A DNA stretch of 64,000 nucleotides. It comes from Cryobacterium glaciale. Its GTDB lineage: Bacteria > Actinomycetota > Actinomycetes > Actinomycetales > Microbacteriaceae. The notes beneath the pieces are model-generated. The model saw only the letters and a program-made list of their open reading frames with translations, was not told the origin of the DNA and did not search any database. Both the position numbers and the translations under genes were made by a program. Of this stretch, positions 42,601-51,218 are shown piece by piece (position 1 is the first letter of the stretch; the number at the start of each line of letters is the position of its first letter). Location: contig NZ_SOEY01000030.1 of NCBI RefSeq assembly GCF_004402535.1, forward strand, positions 219,801 through 283,800, given 5' to 3'.

Positions 42601-44285
42601 CCGACGTCGTACGCATCGACAACCTCAATGTGACCTTCGCGACCGACGGCGGTGCCGTCAAGGCGGTCGACGGTGTGAGCCTGCGGGTCGCCCCCGGGGA
42701 GGTGCTCGCCATCGTGGGGGAGAGCGGCAGCGGCAAGACCGTCACCGCGAAGACCATCCTCGGTCTGCTCCCGGAAACAGCCATCGCCCGCGGCGCCGTC
42801 ATCCTGAGCAGCAAGGACGGCTCCAACTCGAACGATGTTCTCGCCGTGAGCAAGCAGAAGCTGCGCCAGCTGCGCGGAACGGACGTTTCCATGGTGTTCC
42901 AGGAGCCGTCCACGGCCCTGAACCCGGTGTTCACCGTCGGCTGGCAGATCGCCGAGGGCATCCGCTCACACGGTGAATTCACCAGGAAGCAGGCCCGCGC
43001 CAAAGCGATTGAAATTCTTGGCCGGGTCGGCATTCCAGACCCGGAGAGCCGCGTCGACTACTACCCACACCAGTTCTCCGGGGGGCAGAAGCAGCGAGTG
43101 GTCATCGCCATGGCCCTCGTGCTCGACCCCGGGCTGATCGTGGCCGACGAACCGACCACCGCCCTGGACGTGACGGTGCAGGCCGAGATTCTCGACCTGC
43201 TGCGCCGCTGCCGCGACGAATTCGGTACCGCCATTGTGCTCATCACCCACAATATGGGTGTCGTCGCCGACCTCGCCGACCGCGTGGTCGTGATGTACGA
43301 GGGCAAAATCGTCGAAGAGGCCCTCGCCCAGGAGCTGTTCTCCAACCCGCAGCACGACTACACGAAGCGCCTCCTCGGCTCGGTCCCTCACGTCGGTCAC
43401 GGGACGACGCGGGCATCCGCTCGGTTGGCCGCTCGGGAGCCCGATTGGGTCGACCAGGCGCCGGTCGTCGTCGCCGATCACCTGGAAATTCAGTATCCGG
43501 GCCGACTCGGCAAGCCCGGGTTCACCGCCGTCGACGGGGTGAGTTTCGTCATCCGGTCGGGCGAGGTCCTCGGTCTGGTCGGCGAGAGTGGATCGGGAAA
43601 AACCACGATCGGCCGGGCCATGGGCGGGCTGACCCGGGTCACCGGCGGTTCGCTGACCGTTCATGGCCACGAGATGAACGGATTCAAGGAGCGCGCCTTC
43701 AAAAAGGTGCGCAGCGACATCGGCTTCGTCTTTCAGGACCCGGCGTCGAGCTTCAACCCGCTGCTCACGATCGCTGAGTGCGTGGCCGAACCGCTCGTGG
43801 TGCACGGGCGGGCGGCCAATCCTCGCGCCGCCCGCAAACGCGTCAACGAGTTGCTCGAGGCGGTGCAGCTGCCGCGCACGTTCGGTGATCGTTACCCGCA
43901 CGAGCTCAGCGGTGGACAGCGTCAGCGAGCCAGCCTGGCTCGTGCCCTGGCCCTGGAACCGAGCCTGCTCATCGCGGACGAGCCGACGAGTGCCCTCGAC
44001 GTGTCGGTGCAGGCGAAAGTGCTCGAATTGTTCGCTGAGATCCAGGCGGAATTCGGGTTCGCGGCCCTGTTCATCAGCCACGACCTCGCCGTCGTCGACA
44101 TTCTCGCCGATCGCATCGCCGTGCTGTACAAGGGAAAACTGGTCGAGGAAGGCACCGGTGCCGAGGTTCTCGGTGCCCCGAAAGACCCGTACACCCAGCG
44201 GCTGCTCGCCTCACTGCCGGTTCCTGATCCGGCTGCGCAGGCACTGCGGAGGGGTGAACTCCTCTTGTTGCGTGCGGCAGGATAG
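42597..44285 (+). CDS. ABC transporter ATP-binding protein, DppD-DppF fusion
   Basis: A 562-residue protein with two complete oligopeptide-type ATPase domains in one chain. Domain 1 has Walker A GESGSGKT (about residues 41-48), signature FSGGQKQR and Walker [13 protein letters not shown]. Domain 2 has GESGSGKT (about 329-336), LSGGQRQR and [12 protein letters not shown]. Such tandem fusions are common in actinobacterial peptide importers and supply both motor sites. The gene is coupled to the DppC-type permease gene. Confidence 0.93.
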   Translation: MTDVVRIDNLNVTFATDGGAVKAVDGVSLRVAPGEVLAIVGESGSGKTVTAKTILGLLPETAIARGAVILSSKDGSNSNDVLAVSKQKLRQLRGTDVSMVFQEPSTALNPVFTVGWQIAEGIRSHGEFTRKQARAKAIEILGRVGIPDPESRVDYYPHQFSGGQKQRVVIAMALVLDPGLIVADEPTTALDVTVQAEILDLLRRCRDEFGTAIVLITHNMGVVADLADRVVVMYEGKIVEEALAQELFSNPQHDYTKRLLGSVPHVGHGTTRASARLAAREPDWVDQAPVVVADHLEIQYPGRLGKPGFTAVDGVSFVIRSGEVLGLVGESGSGKTTIGRAMGGLTRVTGGSLTVHGHEMNGFKERAFKKVRSDIGFVFQDPASSFNPLLTIAECVAEPLVVHGRAANPRAARKRVNELLEAVQLPRTFGDRYPHELSGGQRQRASLARALALEPSLLIADEPTSALDVSVQAKVLELFAEIQAEFGFAALFISHDLAVVDILADRIAVLYKGKLVEEGTGAEVLGAPKDPYTQRLLASLPVPDPAAQALRRGELLLLRAAG

Positions 44286-44290
44286 ACCCT

Positions 44291-45193
44291 ATGAGGCATG
44301 GCGCGGCATCCGTTCCCCCGATTACCACGAGCGATCTGACGGTCGAATACCCGCCGCACGGGGCGAGCCCGGCGTTTGTCGCGGTGCACGGGTTCACCCT
44401 GCGCATCGCGCCGGGCGAGGTGGTGGGGCTGCTCGGTGAGAGCGGCTCCGGCAAGAGCACTCTCGCCCGGGTGCTCTCGGGCGACGCCTTCGTGAGCGAC
44501 GCCGCCGGCATGCGCCCCCAGATCACCGGGGGAGAAGCAACCGTGCTCGGGTTCGGTTTGCGCCGCATCAGCAAGCGCAAGCTGACCCGGCTCACCTTCG
44601 GAGTCGGGCTGCTGGCCCAGGACGCCGCAGACACCCTGCCGTCGACCATGACGGTGGCCGAGATTGTGGCCGAGCCGGTGCTCGAACGGGATCGGCGCTA
44701 CAACCGTCGCGCGCTCGGCGTCCGGGTGGCCACCATGATCGACGCGGTGCGCCTCCCATTGGCCGTTCTCGGTCAGTACCCCTACGAGCTCTCCAGCGGC
44801 CAACGGCAGCGTGTTGCGCTGGCCCGGGCGCTCGTCTTCGGCCCGGCACTGTTGATCGCTGACGAGCCCACCGCGGGCGTTGACGTTCTGGTGCGTGACG
44901 CTGTGATCGACCTGATCAGCGAGCTGCAGCAGGAGCGTGCCTTCTCAGCGCTGGTGATCAGCAGCGACCTGGCCGTGCTGCGCCGCGTCGCCGACCGCAT
45001 CGGCGTCATGCATCAAGGTGTGTTGGTCGGTCTCGGTACCATCGACGAGGTGTTTCGTGACCCCTGGCACCCCTACGTGCGCGGTCTCGCCGCCGCCCTG
45101 CAGCCCGAGATCGATCTCGCTGGTACCGATGCCGTCCCTGGCGTTGCCGTTGGCGACATGGGTGATGAATCGGATACTGCGGTCGGGAGTTAA
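44291..45193 (+). CDS. Additional ABC transporter ATP-binding protein
   Basis: A third ATPase domain in an importer that already has two fused ones. The 300-residue protein has Walker A GESGSGKST, signature LSSGQRQR (the second residue of SGG is Ser), Walker [13 protein letters not shown], and the oligopeptide-binding C-terminal tail (PWHPYVRGLAAAL). Its start lies 5 bases after the fusion gene. It may serve another permease or substitute for one half of the fusion; nothing in the sequence decides this. Confidence 0.88.
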   Translation: MRHGAASVPPITTSDLTVEYPPHGASPAFVAVHGFTLRIAPGEVVGLLGESGSGKSTLARVLSGDAFVSDAAGMRPQITGGEATVLGFGLRRISKRKLTRLTFGVGLLAQDAADTLPSTMTVAEIVAEPVLERDRRYNRRALGVRVATMIDAVRLPLAVLGQYPYELSSGQRQRVALARALVFGPALLIADEPTAGVDVLVRDAVIDLISELQQERAFSALVISSDLAVLRRVADRIGVMHQGVLVGLGTIDEVFRDPWHPYVRGLAAALQPEIDLAGTDAVPGVAVGDMGDESDTAVGS

Positions 45194-45375
45194 GGCGGGT
45201 CGCGACCGATCGCATCCGCTGTGAAGCTTGACCGGTCGCGCCCGGGCCGACACGCCCGACCGGCTTGTGGAGCAGGAGACTGCTCAATTGTTGACCCTGG
45301 CCTACTTTTCGGGGCCTGTACGGGATTTGAGCCGTCAGATCGGTCACGTGAAGGCAGTCGGAACCCGACGTGGTT

Positions 45376-45403
45376 TTGGCACAGCGAGAAACCTTGGTAA
45401 AGT
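45376..45403 (+). promoter_or_regulatory. Promoter of tRNA-Asn
   Basis: TTGGCA (45376-45381) and TAAAGT (45398-45403) stand 16 bases apart and end 20 bases upstream of the tRNA gene, a plausible housekeeping sigma promoter. Experimental support is absent. Confidence 0.55.
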
Positions 45404-45423
45404 AGCAACGCTGTTCACAGCAT

Positions 45424-45496
45424 TCCTCGATAGCTCAATTGGCAGAGCAGCGCACTGTTAATGCGCAGGTTCTTGGTTCGAGTCCAAGTCGGGGAG
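45424..45496 (+). tRNA. tRNA-Asn (GTT)
   Basis: The 73-base cloverleaf has acceptor TCCTCGA/TCGGGGA (one T-G pair), a D-arm GCTCAATTGGCAGAGC, anticodon loop CTGTTAA with anticodon GTT, and a T-arm with GGTTCGAGTCC. The discriminator base is G at 45496. CCA is not encoded. A terminator follows at once. Confidence 0.95.
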
Positions 45497-45499
45497 CGA

Positions 45500-45536
45500 A
45501 AGGCCACTCAGGGCTCCACCCCGGGTGGCCTTTTTT
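45500..45536 (+). terminator. Terminator of tRNA-Asn
   Basis: AAGGCCAC (45500-45507) pairs with GTGGCCTT (45525-45532), followed by a run of T residues to 45536. It lies four bases after the tRNA end. Confidence 0.9.
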
Positions 45537-45545
45537 GTCGGCTTG

Positions 45546-45561
45546 TTTTGTCCGGACAAAA
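45546..45561. promoter_or_regulatory. 16-bp perfect palindrome upstream of the kinase-like gene
   Basis: TTTTGTCCGGACAAAA is a perfect 16-bp palindrome ending 19 bases before the ATG at 45581, between the tRNA terminator and the kinase-azlCD operon. Its placement and symmetry fit a dimeric-regulator operator; no T-run follows. Confidence 0.6.
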
Positions 45562-45580
45562 AAGTTTCTTCCCAATTTGT

Positions 45581-46486
45581 ATGGCTTCGGCACAAGAGAC
45601 GGCGGACAGCGTGGATTTCTCGCAACTCCTGGTACCGGCACTCGGCGTACTCTCCGGGGCGCTCCTCGTGCTCTGGACCATCGCCCTGCTGCGTTCACGC
45701 CGGGTCATCTTCGACCGGAATGCCGCCGAACGTGTGCGCATCGAACTGGAGCTCTCCCTCGCTGAGCAACAAGGCCGTCTGGCCATCATCCGTGAACTGC
45801 AGGACGGCGCCGTGCTCACCATCGCCCGTCTCATCACCCGGGCCGAGGGCGCTCGCTACACCGCTGAGAGTGACCCCTCCACGGCGGTACGCGCCGCCAC
45901 CGCCCTCGTCGACGACGGCCGAGTGGCCCTCGCCGATATGCGCCGCGTGCTCACCATCGTGCGCGAGGGGGAAACCGTTGGGGCGCTGCAGCCCGGTCCG
46001 CAGTCGACTCGCGACCTGTTCCGCGTGATGCGTGACGCCGGACTCGTGGTGAGTTTCATCGAGTCCGGCGATCGTTTCGCCCTGAAGGCGGGTGCCGAGC
46101 TCGCCATCTTCCGCATCCTGCAGAGCGCCCTCTCGAACGCGCTCAAGCACGGTGGCGTCGGCACCGAAGCGAGGGTGTCGTTCACCTGGACTCGGGACGG
46201 GCTGCAGCTGCTCGTCGACGATGACGGCATCCGTGCCGCCGCGCGTCGCGATGGCAAGGACGCCGGCGAACAGGTTGCCCGCACCCCGTACACGATCGAG
46301 GACGACCTCAAGGCCCTCAGCGAAAGCATTGCCGGCCCAGGCATCACACAGATGCGCGAACGGGCACAGTTGTTCGGCGGCGTGTTCAACGCAGGAACAG
46401 TTCCCGGGCTGGGCTTCTCGGTCTCGGCAGTCTTCCCGTCGCTGCGCTTTCACAACGGCGTGCACGGCGTCGACCTCTCCCGGTGA
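45581..46486 (+). CDS. Degenerate NarL-type sensor histidine kinase-like protein
   Basis: A 301-residue protein built like a small HPK7 histidine kinase: one helix near the N-terminus (about residues 16-37), a dimerisation helix, and a HATPase_c domain with an N-box (LSNALKHGG) and G-box (GPGITQMRERAQLFGG). At the phospho-acceptor site the family motif ELHD reads ELQD, so the His is Gln74. No response regulator gene is adjacent. It is therefore likely a pseudokinase or ATP-binding regulator. The ATG at 45581 avoids the tRNA. The stop overlaps azlC (GTGA). Confidence 0.75.
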   Translation: MASAQETADSVDFSQLLVPALGVLSGALLVLWTIALLRSRRVIFDRNAAERVRIELELSLAEQQGRLAIIRELQDGAVLTIARLITRAEGARYTAESDPSTAVRAATALVDDGRVALADMRRVLTIVREGETVGALQPGPQSTRDLFRVMRDAGLVVSFIESGDRFALKAGAELAIFRILQSALSNALKHGGVGTEARVSFTWTRDGLQLLVDDDGIRAAARRDGKDAGEQVARTPYTIEDDLKALSESIAGPGITQMRERAQLFGGVFNAGTVPGLGFSVSAVFPSLRFHNGVHGVDLSR

Positions 46487-47247
46487 CCCAGGAACCCCTC
46501 ACCGTGCCCGCTGCCCACTGGGTCGACGAGCATCGCCAGCAGCGGCTGGCCGTTCGTGAGGGGCTGGCGGTGGGGCTCGCGACCGCTGCCTACGGGGTGT
46601 CCTTCGGCGCGCTGTCAGTCGCTGCCGGACTGGATATCTGGCAGACCAGCTTCATCAGCATCGTCATGTTCTCCGGCGGTTCCCAATTCGCCCTCATCGG
46701 CGTGCTCGCCGCCGGCGGCGTCGCCGCTGGTCCGGCAGCCATCGCGAGCGCTGCCCTGCTCGGGGTGCGGAACGGCATCTACGGCATGCGCACCGCCCCG
46801 ATCGTCGGCAGCGGGCTCTGGAAACGGCTCGCCGCCGGGTGGATCACCATCGACGAATCCACCGCGGTCGCCCTCGCCCAGCCGACATCACGCAGCCGCC
46901 GGGTCGGATTCTGGGTCACCGGCCTGGCCGTCTTCATCGGCTGGAACGCGACCACCCTGCTCGGTGCACTGATCGGCGACGCCCTCGGCGACACCCGGGC
47001 CTACGGGCTCGACGCTGCCGCCGCAGCAGCCTTCGTCGGCCTGCTCTGGCCTCGCCTCAAGCGGATGCAGGCGATCGCCGTCGCCGTCGCCGCTGCCGTC
47101 GTCGCTGCCACGCTCACCCCGGTGCTCATGCCGGGGCTGCCCGTGCTGGTCGCCGCCCTCGTGGCCGTGGTGGTCGGCCTGTTCAACTGGCTGGGGGCGC
47201 CTGCAAGGCCGGGGACGGCAGCCACTCGCCAGGGACTGCGCTCGTGA
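46483..47247 (+). CDS. azlC: AzlC family branched-chain amino acid exporter subunit
   Basis: Large subunit of the AzlCD (BrnFE-type) exporter of branched-chain amino acids and methionine. The 254-residue membrane protein has the AzlC start REGLAVGLATAAYGVSFGALSVAAGLDIWQTS, MFSGGSQFALIGVLAAGG, LGVRNGIYGMRTAP and WITIDESTAVALAQP. The GTG start overlaps the kinase-like gene's stop, and its own stop overlaps azlD, so all three are translationally coupled. Confidence 0.9.
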   Translation: MTQEPLTVPAAHWVDEHRQQRLAVREGLAVGLATAAYGVSFGALSVAAGLDIWQTSFISIVMFSGGSQFALIGVLAAGGVAAGPAAIASAALLGVRNGIYGMRTAPIVGSGLWKRLAAGWITIDESTAVALAQPTSRSRRVGFWVTGLAVFIGWNATTLLGALIGDALGDTRAYGLDAAAAAAFVGLLWPRLKRMQAIAVAVAAAVVAATLTPVLMPGLPVLVAALVAVVVGLFNWLGAPARPGTAATRQGLRS

Positions 47248-47549
47248 CTCTGTGGCAGATCATCATTGCGGCGTCGATCGCCGTGCTCGCGCTCAAACTC
47301 GCCGGCTACCTCGTGCCGCCGGCCCTGTTGGCGAAGCCAACGCCGTCGCGCATCGCTGACCTTCTTACCGTGGCCCTGCTGGCGGCGCTGATCGCAGTGC
47401 AGACGCTCGGCAGCGGGCAGGCGCTCACCCTGGACGCCCGCATTCCGGCCGTCATCGTGGCGGCCGGCCTCTTCGCGATCAAGACGCCGTTCATCGTCGT
47501 GGTGATCGTCGCGGCGCTGGTCGCTGCCGGCCTGCGCGCCCTGACCTGA
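47244..47549 (+). CDS. azlD: AzlD domain protein, small exporter subunit
   Basis: A 101-residue hydrophobic protein with three to four helices, the AzlD/BrnE partner of AzlC. It opens TLWQIIIAASIAVLALKLAGYLVP and includes ARIPAVIVAAGLFAIKTPFIVVV. The GTG at 47244 (GTGA overlap with azlC) is the start; the longer open frame back to 46839 is out of frame inside azlC. Confidence 0.88.
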   Translation: MTLWQIIIAASIAVLALKLAGYLVPPALLAKPTPSRIADLLTVALLAALIAVQTLGSGQALTLDARIPAVIVAAGLFAIKTPFIVVVIVAALVAAGLRALT

Positions 47550-47554
47550 CGGCC

Positions 47555-48127
47555 TCAGCCCTCGAGATTGTCGATCCCCGGCGTCCAGCTCAGGCCAGGC
47601 ACGCCCCAGCTCTTCTTGCGCTCGACCTTGGCGGCCATTTTCGCGTAGACGTGCTCGAGACGATCAATATACAGCGTGCCGTCGAGGTGGTCATACTCGT
47701 GCTGGAAGATGCGGGCGAGCCAGCCATCCGCTCGAATCTCAAACGGATGCTGCTCGGCGTCGACGGCCCGCAAAATGGCCGACTGGGCGCGTTTCAGGGG
47801 AAAACGCTCACCAGGAAAGGACAGGCACCCTTCGTCTTCGTCGACATCTTCATCGTCGACGGGCTCGGCGGAGACCGGCGTGATCCACAGCTCTGGGTTG
47901 ATCGCGACTCCGCGCCAGGACACGTCGTCGTCATCCTGGTAGCTGTACGTGAAGAGGCGGAGCCCCACTCCCACCTGCGTGGCGGCGAGACCGACCCCGG
48001 GTGCAGCATCCATCGTCTCGAACATGTCTCGCACCAATTCACGCAAATCGTCGTCGAAATCGACGACGGGAGCGGCGGGGGAGTGGAGAACGGGGTCACC
48101 TGAAATAACTATCGCGCGTACGGCCAT
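47555..48127 (-). CDS. def: Peptide deformylase
   Basis: Fe/Zn enzyme that removes formyl groups from nascent proteins. The 190-residue protein has motif 1 GVGLAATQVG, motif 2 EGCLSFPG (metal Cys) and motif 3 HEYDHLDG (two metal His and the catalytic Glu). An acidic insertion (EPVDDEDVDEDEG) precedes motif 2. The gene is convergent with azlD. Confidence 0.95.
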   Translation of the reverse strand: MAVRAIVISGDPVLHSPAAPVVDFDDDLRELVRDMFETMDAAPGVGLAATQVGVGLRLFTYSYQDDDDVSWRGVAINPELWITPVSAEPVDDEDVDEDEGCLSFPGERFPLKRAQSAILRAVDAEQHPFEIRADGWLARIFQHEYDHLDGTLYIDRLEHVYAKMAAKVERKKSWGVPGLSWTPGIDNLEG

Positions 48128-48167
48128 TTCTCCAGAATATCGGCAAGCTTGTCGATAGGGTCATGAA

Positions 48168-49082
48168 GTGACCTCTGACCTAACCGATCTGGCGACAGAA
48201 ATCGCCATTGATCCGCGGCAGGCCATCGGAATTCCGCTGGCCCTGGTCGGTGCCGTCTTCCTGTCCCTCGGCGCCCAATTTCAGCACCGTGGCGTTTCCA
48301 AGGTCGAGGCGCGCACCGAAGAGGTCACCGGCGGACTCAACGTGCGCCAGCTCACTTTGCTGCTCGCGCGGCCCAGCTGGGTGTTCGGGTCGCTCATGCT
48401 CGGCCTCGCAATCGTGTTCCAACTCACGAGCCTCGCGTTCGCCCCCATCATTGTCGTTCAGCCGCTCGGAGCGGTCGCTCTCGTTATCACGGCCGTTCTG
48501 AATGCCCGCGTCAGCAAGGTCAAACTCAACCGGGCCAGCGTCATCGCCATCTCGATGTGCGTGGGCGGAGTCGGCCTGTTCGTGACCGTGGCAGCGTTCA
48601 CCGCCGTGGACAAGCCGGTCACAGACCAAAACCTGGTGACGATCCTCATCGTTCTTGCGGTCGTCCTTCTAGCGTTCGCACTCGCCTTCGGTTTTCTGCG
48701 GCGTCGATCGCAGGCAATCTTCTATATTCTCGGTGCGGGAGTGCTCTACGGGTTCGTGGCAACCCTCGCCAAGGTCGTCATTAATCGAACTCAGAACGGC
48801 AACTTCGAGTGGCTGACCCTGACCTGCGTGCTCGGGCTGTTGCTCGCGGCCGCACTGGGGGCGTACTTTGTTCAGAACGCCTATGCGTCGGGCCCACCGG
48901 ATCTCGTCATTGCGGGGCTCACCGTCGTCGACCCGCTGGTCGCGGTCGGAATCGGAATCGTCGTACTCGGCGAAGCCAGCCAGGCCCCCCCGGCAGCAGC
49001 GGGGGCGTTCGTCGTCGCCGGGGCGATCGCTATTTGGGGAGTATTCCTGTTGGCCCGCTACCACCCCCAACTCGATCGCTGA
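48168..49082 (+). CDS. DMT/EamA-type transporter
   Basis: A 304-residue integral membrane protein with about nine to ten hydrophobic segments, of the drug/metabolite transporter superfamily and closest in feel to the NIPA-like branch (GIPLALVGAVFLSLGAQFQHRG at the start, then VVQPLGAVALVITAVLN). The substrate is unknown. It is divergent from def, with 40 bases between them. GTG start. Confidence 0.82.
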   Translation: MTSDLTDLATEIAIDPRQAIGIPLALVGAVFLSLGAQFQHRGVSKVEARTEEVTGGLNVRQLTLLLARPSWVFGSLMLGLAIVFQLTSLAFAPIIVVQPLGAVALVITAVLNARVSKVKLNRASVIAISMCVGGVGLFVTVAAFTAVDKPVTDQNLVTILIVLAVVLLAFALAFGFLRRRSQAIFYILGAGVLYGFVATLAKVVINRTQNGNFEWLTLTCVLGLLLAAALGAYFVQNAYASGPPDLVIAGLTVVDPLVAVGIGIVVLGEASQAPPAAAGAFVVAGAIAIWGVFLLARYHPQLDR

Positions 49083-49237
49083 CGTGCGAAAAATTTTGGG
49101 CCGCCACGGTGCGGGACACCGCGAGGAGGGCACGGTTTAGAATAGTGTTCGAGTGCGCAGCGTCACTTTCGCCAACCGCACCCGAGATTACCTGCCGGAC
49201 GATGATCCCCGGCCCAACAACGTAGGGACCACTCCAC

Positions 49238-50518
49238 TTGTCAGATTCGACCGACTTGCTGAGCAGCCCGACCCCGGGCGAAGCGCCCAGGAGCGCTGCG
49301 AGCGCGCCGCCCGAGCAAGCGCGCATTCGCGTGCTCATCGCCGCCGACACGTTTGCCCCCGATGTGAACGGTGCTGCCCGATTTGCCGAGCGGCTCGCCG
49401 CCGGCCTGGTGGCCCGTGGCCACGAGGTTCAGATCATGGCCCCGGCCGCTTCGCGCAAGCACGGCAGTTGGACCGAGATGCACGAGGGCCAGCCGATGGT
49501 GGTGCACCGCCTGCACAGCTGGCGCTGGTATCCGCACGACTGGCTGCGTTTTGCCCTGCCCTGGCTGGTTCGCGGTGAGAGTCGGCGCATTCTCGACTCT
49601 TTCTACCCCGACGTCGTGCATTTTCAGTCGCACATCAACGTCGGGCGTGGCGTGTCCATCGAGGCGGCCAAGCGCGACATTCGCCTGGTCGGCACTAATC
49701 ACTTCATGCCAGAGAACATGGTGAAGTTCTCCCTCGTACCGGTGGGTTTTCAAGATCGGGTGATTAAGGCCGCTTGGCGGGCCGCCCGCCGCACCTTCGG
49801 CCGCGCCGCCGCCGTCACCACCCCAACCCGGCGCGCCGCCCAGTTTCTGGAAAAGTACACCGGCCTCACCGGCGTGCACGCCATCTCCTGCGGCATCGAC
49901 GCCGACAACTACGCACCGAACTTTGAGCCGCGCACCGAGAATCGTATTTTGTTCGTCGGCCGAGTCACCGGTGAAAAGCAGATCGACGTCTTGCTGCAGG
50001 CAGCGGCGCTGCTGTCGCCTGACCTCGACGTGCAGGTCGAGATTGTGGGCGGGGGCGATCAGAAACGCAACCTTGAGCACCTGGCCGACACCCTTGGCAT
50101 CCGCTCGCGTGTCACGTTCACTGGTTACGTGACGGATGACGAGCTGCGCGCTGCCTATTCACGGGCCACCGTGTTCGCTATGCCGTCTATTGCCGAGTTG
50201 CAGAGCATCGCCACAATGGAGGCCATGGCCTCGGGACTTCCCATCGTGGCAGCCGATGCCATGGCGCTGCCGCACCTCGTGCACGATCGGGCCAACGGCT
50301 ACCTGTTCAAGCCGAGCGACGCACAGGACCTCGCGGAAAAACTGACCGTGGTGCTCACTGCCCCGCCGGAACAGCTGGAGGCGCTCAAGCGGGAGTCGCT
50401 CAAGCTCATCGCCGCGCACGACATCAAGCGCACGCTGAACACGTTCGAATGCCTGTATCGTGGGGAGCCGGTGAGCGATCTGGTCACCAACGGCGCCTCG
50501 TCACAGACGCCGGGGTAG
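49238..50518 (+). CDS. Glycosyltransferase family 4 (PimB/MgtA-like)
   Basis: A GT-B glycosyltransferase of the GT4 group, likely transferring mannose or glucose to a lipid acceptor as PimB and MgtA do; the acceptor is not deducible. The 426-residue protein has the N-terminal DTFAPDVNGAARFAERLAAGL acceptor-side motif, RILFVGRVTGEKQIDVLLQA at the start of the second Rossmann fold, and the nucleotide-sugar E-x7-E region in MPSIAELQSIATMEAMASG. TTG start with TAGGGA upstream. A tRNA gene follows. Confidence 0.88.
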   Translation: MSDSTDLLSSPTPGEAPRSAASAPPEQARIRVLIAADTFAPDVNGAARFAERLAAGLVARGHEVQIMAPAASRKHGSWTEMHEGQPMVVHRLHSWRWYPHDWLRFALPWLVRGESRRILDSFYPDVVHFQSHINVGRGVSIEAAKRDIRLVGTNHFMPENMVKFSLVPVGFQDRVIKAAWRAARRTFGRAAAVTTPTRRAAQFLEKYTGLTGVHAISCGIDADNYAPNFEPRTENRILFVGRVTGEKQIDVLLQAAALLSPDLDVQVEIVGGGDQKRNLEHLADTLGIRSRVTFTGYVTDDELRAAYSRATVFAMPSIAELQSIATMEAMASGLPIVAADAMALPHLVHDRANGYLFKPSDAQDLAEKLTVVLTAPPEQLEALKRESLKLIAAHDIKRTLNTFECLYRGEPVSDLVTNGASSQTPG

Positions 50519-50557
50519 TCACGTATCTGTGGGTTCGACCGTTTGGTCGGGCCCTTT

Positions 50558-50631
50558 GGGGCGGTAGCTCAGCTGGTTAGAGCAGCGGACTCATAATCCG
50601 TCGGTCCCGGGTTCAAGTCCCGGCCGCCCTA
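50558..50631 (+). tRNA. tRNA with CAT anticodon (probably elongator tRNA-Met)
   Basis: The 74-base cloverleaf has acceptor GGGGCGG/CCGCCCT (G-U at the first pair), a D-arm GCTC...GAGC, anticodon loop CTCATAA (CAT), a T-arm CCGGG-TTCAAGT-CCCGG, and discriminator A at 50631. CAT also occurs in tRNA-Ile2 whose C is lysidinylated, and I cannot separate the two by eye. CCA is not encoded. Confidence 0.88.
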
Positions 50632-50696
50632 CTGTAAATTTGATCTGATCAAGGATTTTATCCAGCGAGAATCGTCGAGGTTTGATGATAAGAACA

Positions 50697-50712
50697 TCGG
50701 TCCCGGGTTCAA
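50697..50712 (+). repeat. Partial tRNA copy (possible att remnant)
   Basis: TCGGTCCCGGGTTCAA repeats bases 50601-50616 of the CAT-anticodon tRNA perfectly, 96 bases downstream. tRNA 3' ends are common integration sites, and such copies mark insertion borders. No integrase or matching right-hand copy was found in the window. Confidence 0.6.
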
Positions 50713-51123
50713 ATTTCAGGAGCTTCTCGAAAATATCTCTTGATCAGGTCTTCTGTACGACTGTGAGCGCATCAAGGTCGGCGAGTTTCGCCGTGGTTCT
50801 GGGTTCGAGTGTCAAGCCCGATCTTGAACTTATCCCTGATCAGGACTTTCCCCGCTACGCGGATGGCACGAGACTTGATGCAGCCATTGTTTATCCATTG
50901 TTTATTGAAAGATCGTCCTTGCTTTCACGTGCCCAGTGGCACTGCGCACGAACGGGTTCGACTTGCCTCGAGTCGCCTCGAGTGACCTCGATCAACTGGA
51001 GGCGCCTTCGGTTGTCCTCGCCGAGCGCCCTCTACAGTGGTGGCTCTTGCCGATCCCGACGCTGTTCTGTCGTTGCGCGACCGAGTCCCGTGTCTGGCAG
51101 TTCATATGCCCGCCTCAATGGCC

Positions 51124-51140
51124 CTTTCATTCAGTGAAAA
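51124..51140. promoter_or_regulatory. Putative IclR-family operator, copy 1
   Basis: CTTTCATTCAGTGAAAA, with imperfect dyad arms TTTCA/TGAAA, lies 78 bases before the iclR-type start. The identical 17-mer is found at 52131-52147 before the transporter gene. A related TGTCTAGACTGG (51144-51155) follows it. Confidence 0.7.
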
Positions 51141-51218
51141 GGATGTCTAGACTGGCTCTCACTCGGGTCGAATACGGTTCGTGATCATTCGGCACACACA
51201 CGGACGTGGGGGTCAATT

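Larger units (their letters stand above)
50632..51218. other. 587-base gene-free junction downstream of the tRNA
   Basis: No convincing gene is present; two open frames (50682-51137 and 50936-51184) lack ribosome sites and family features. The region holds a 16-base copy of the tRNA T-arm (50697-50712), a weaker T-loop-like GGTTCTGGGTTCGAGT (about 50795), repeated CTCGAGT around 50970, and the IclR-type box at 51124. It reads like decayed sequence at an island boundary. Confidence 0.75.

Noticed and set aside
50682-51137. 151-residue open frame downstream of the CAT-anticodon tRNA
   Set aside because: Begins inside the duplicated tRNA fragment, is Ser/Arg-rich, and has no ribosome site; more likely decayed sequence.
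50936-51184. 82-residue open frame just before the IclR gene
   Set aside because: Runs through the putative operator box and has no ribosome site or recognisable domain; could be a gene remnant but not supportable.
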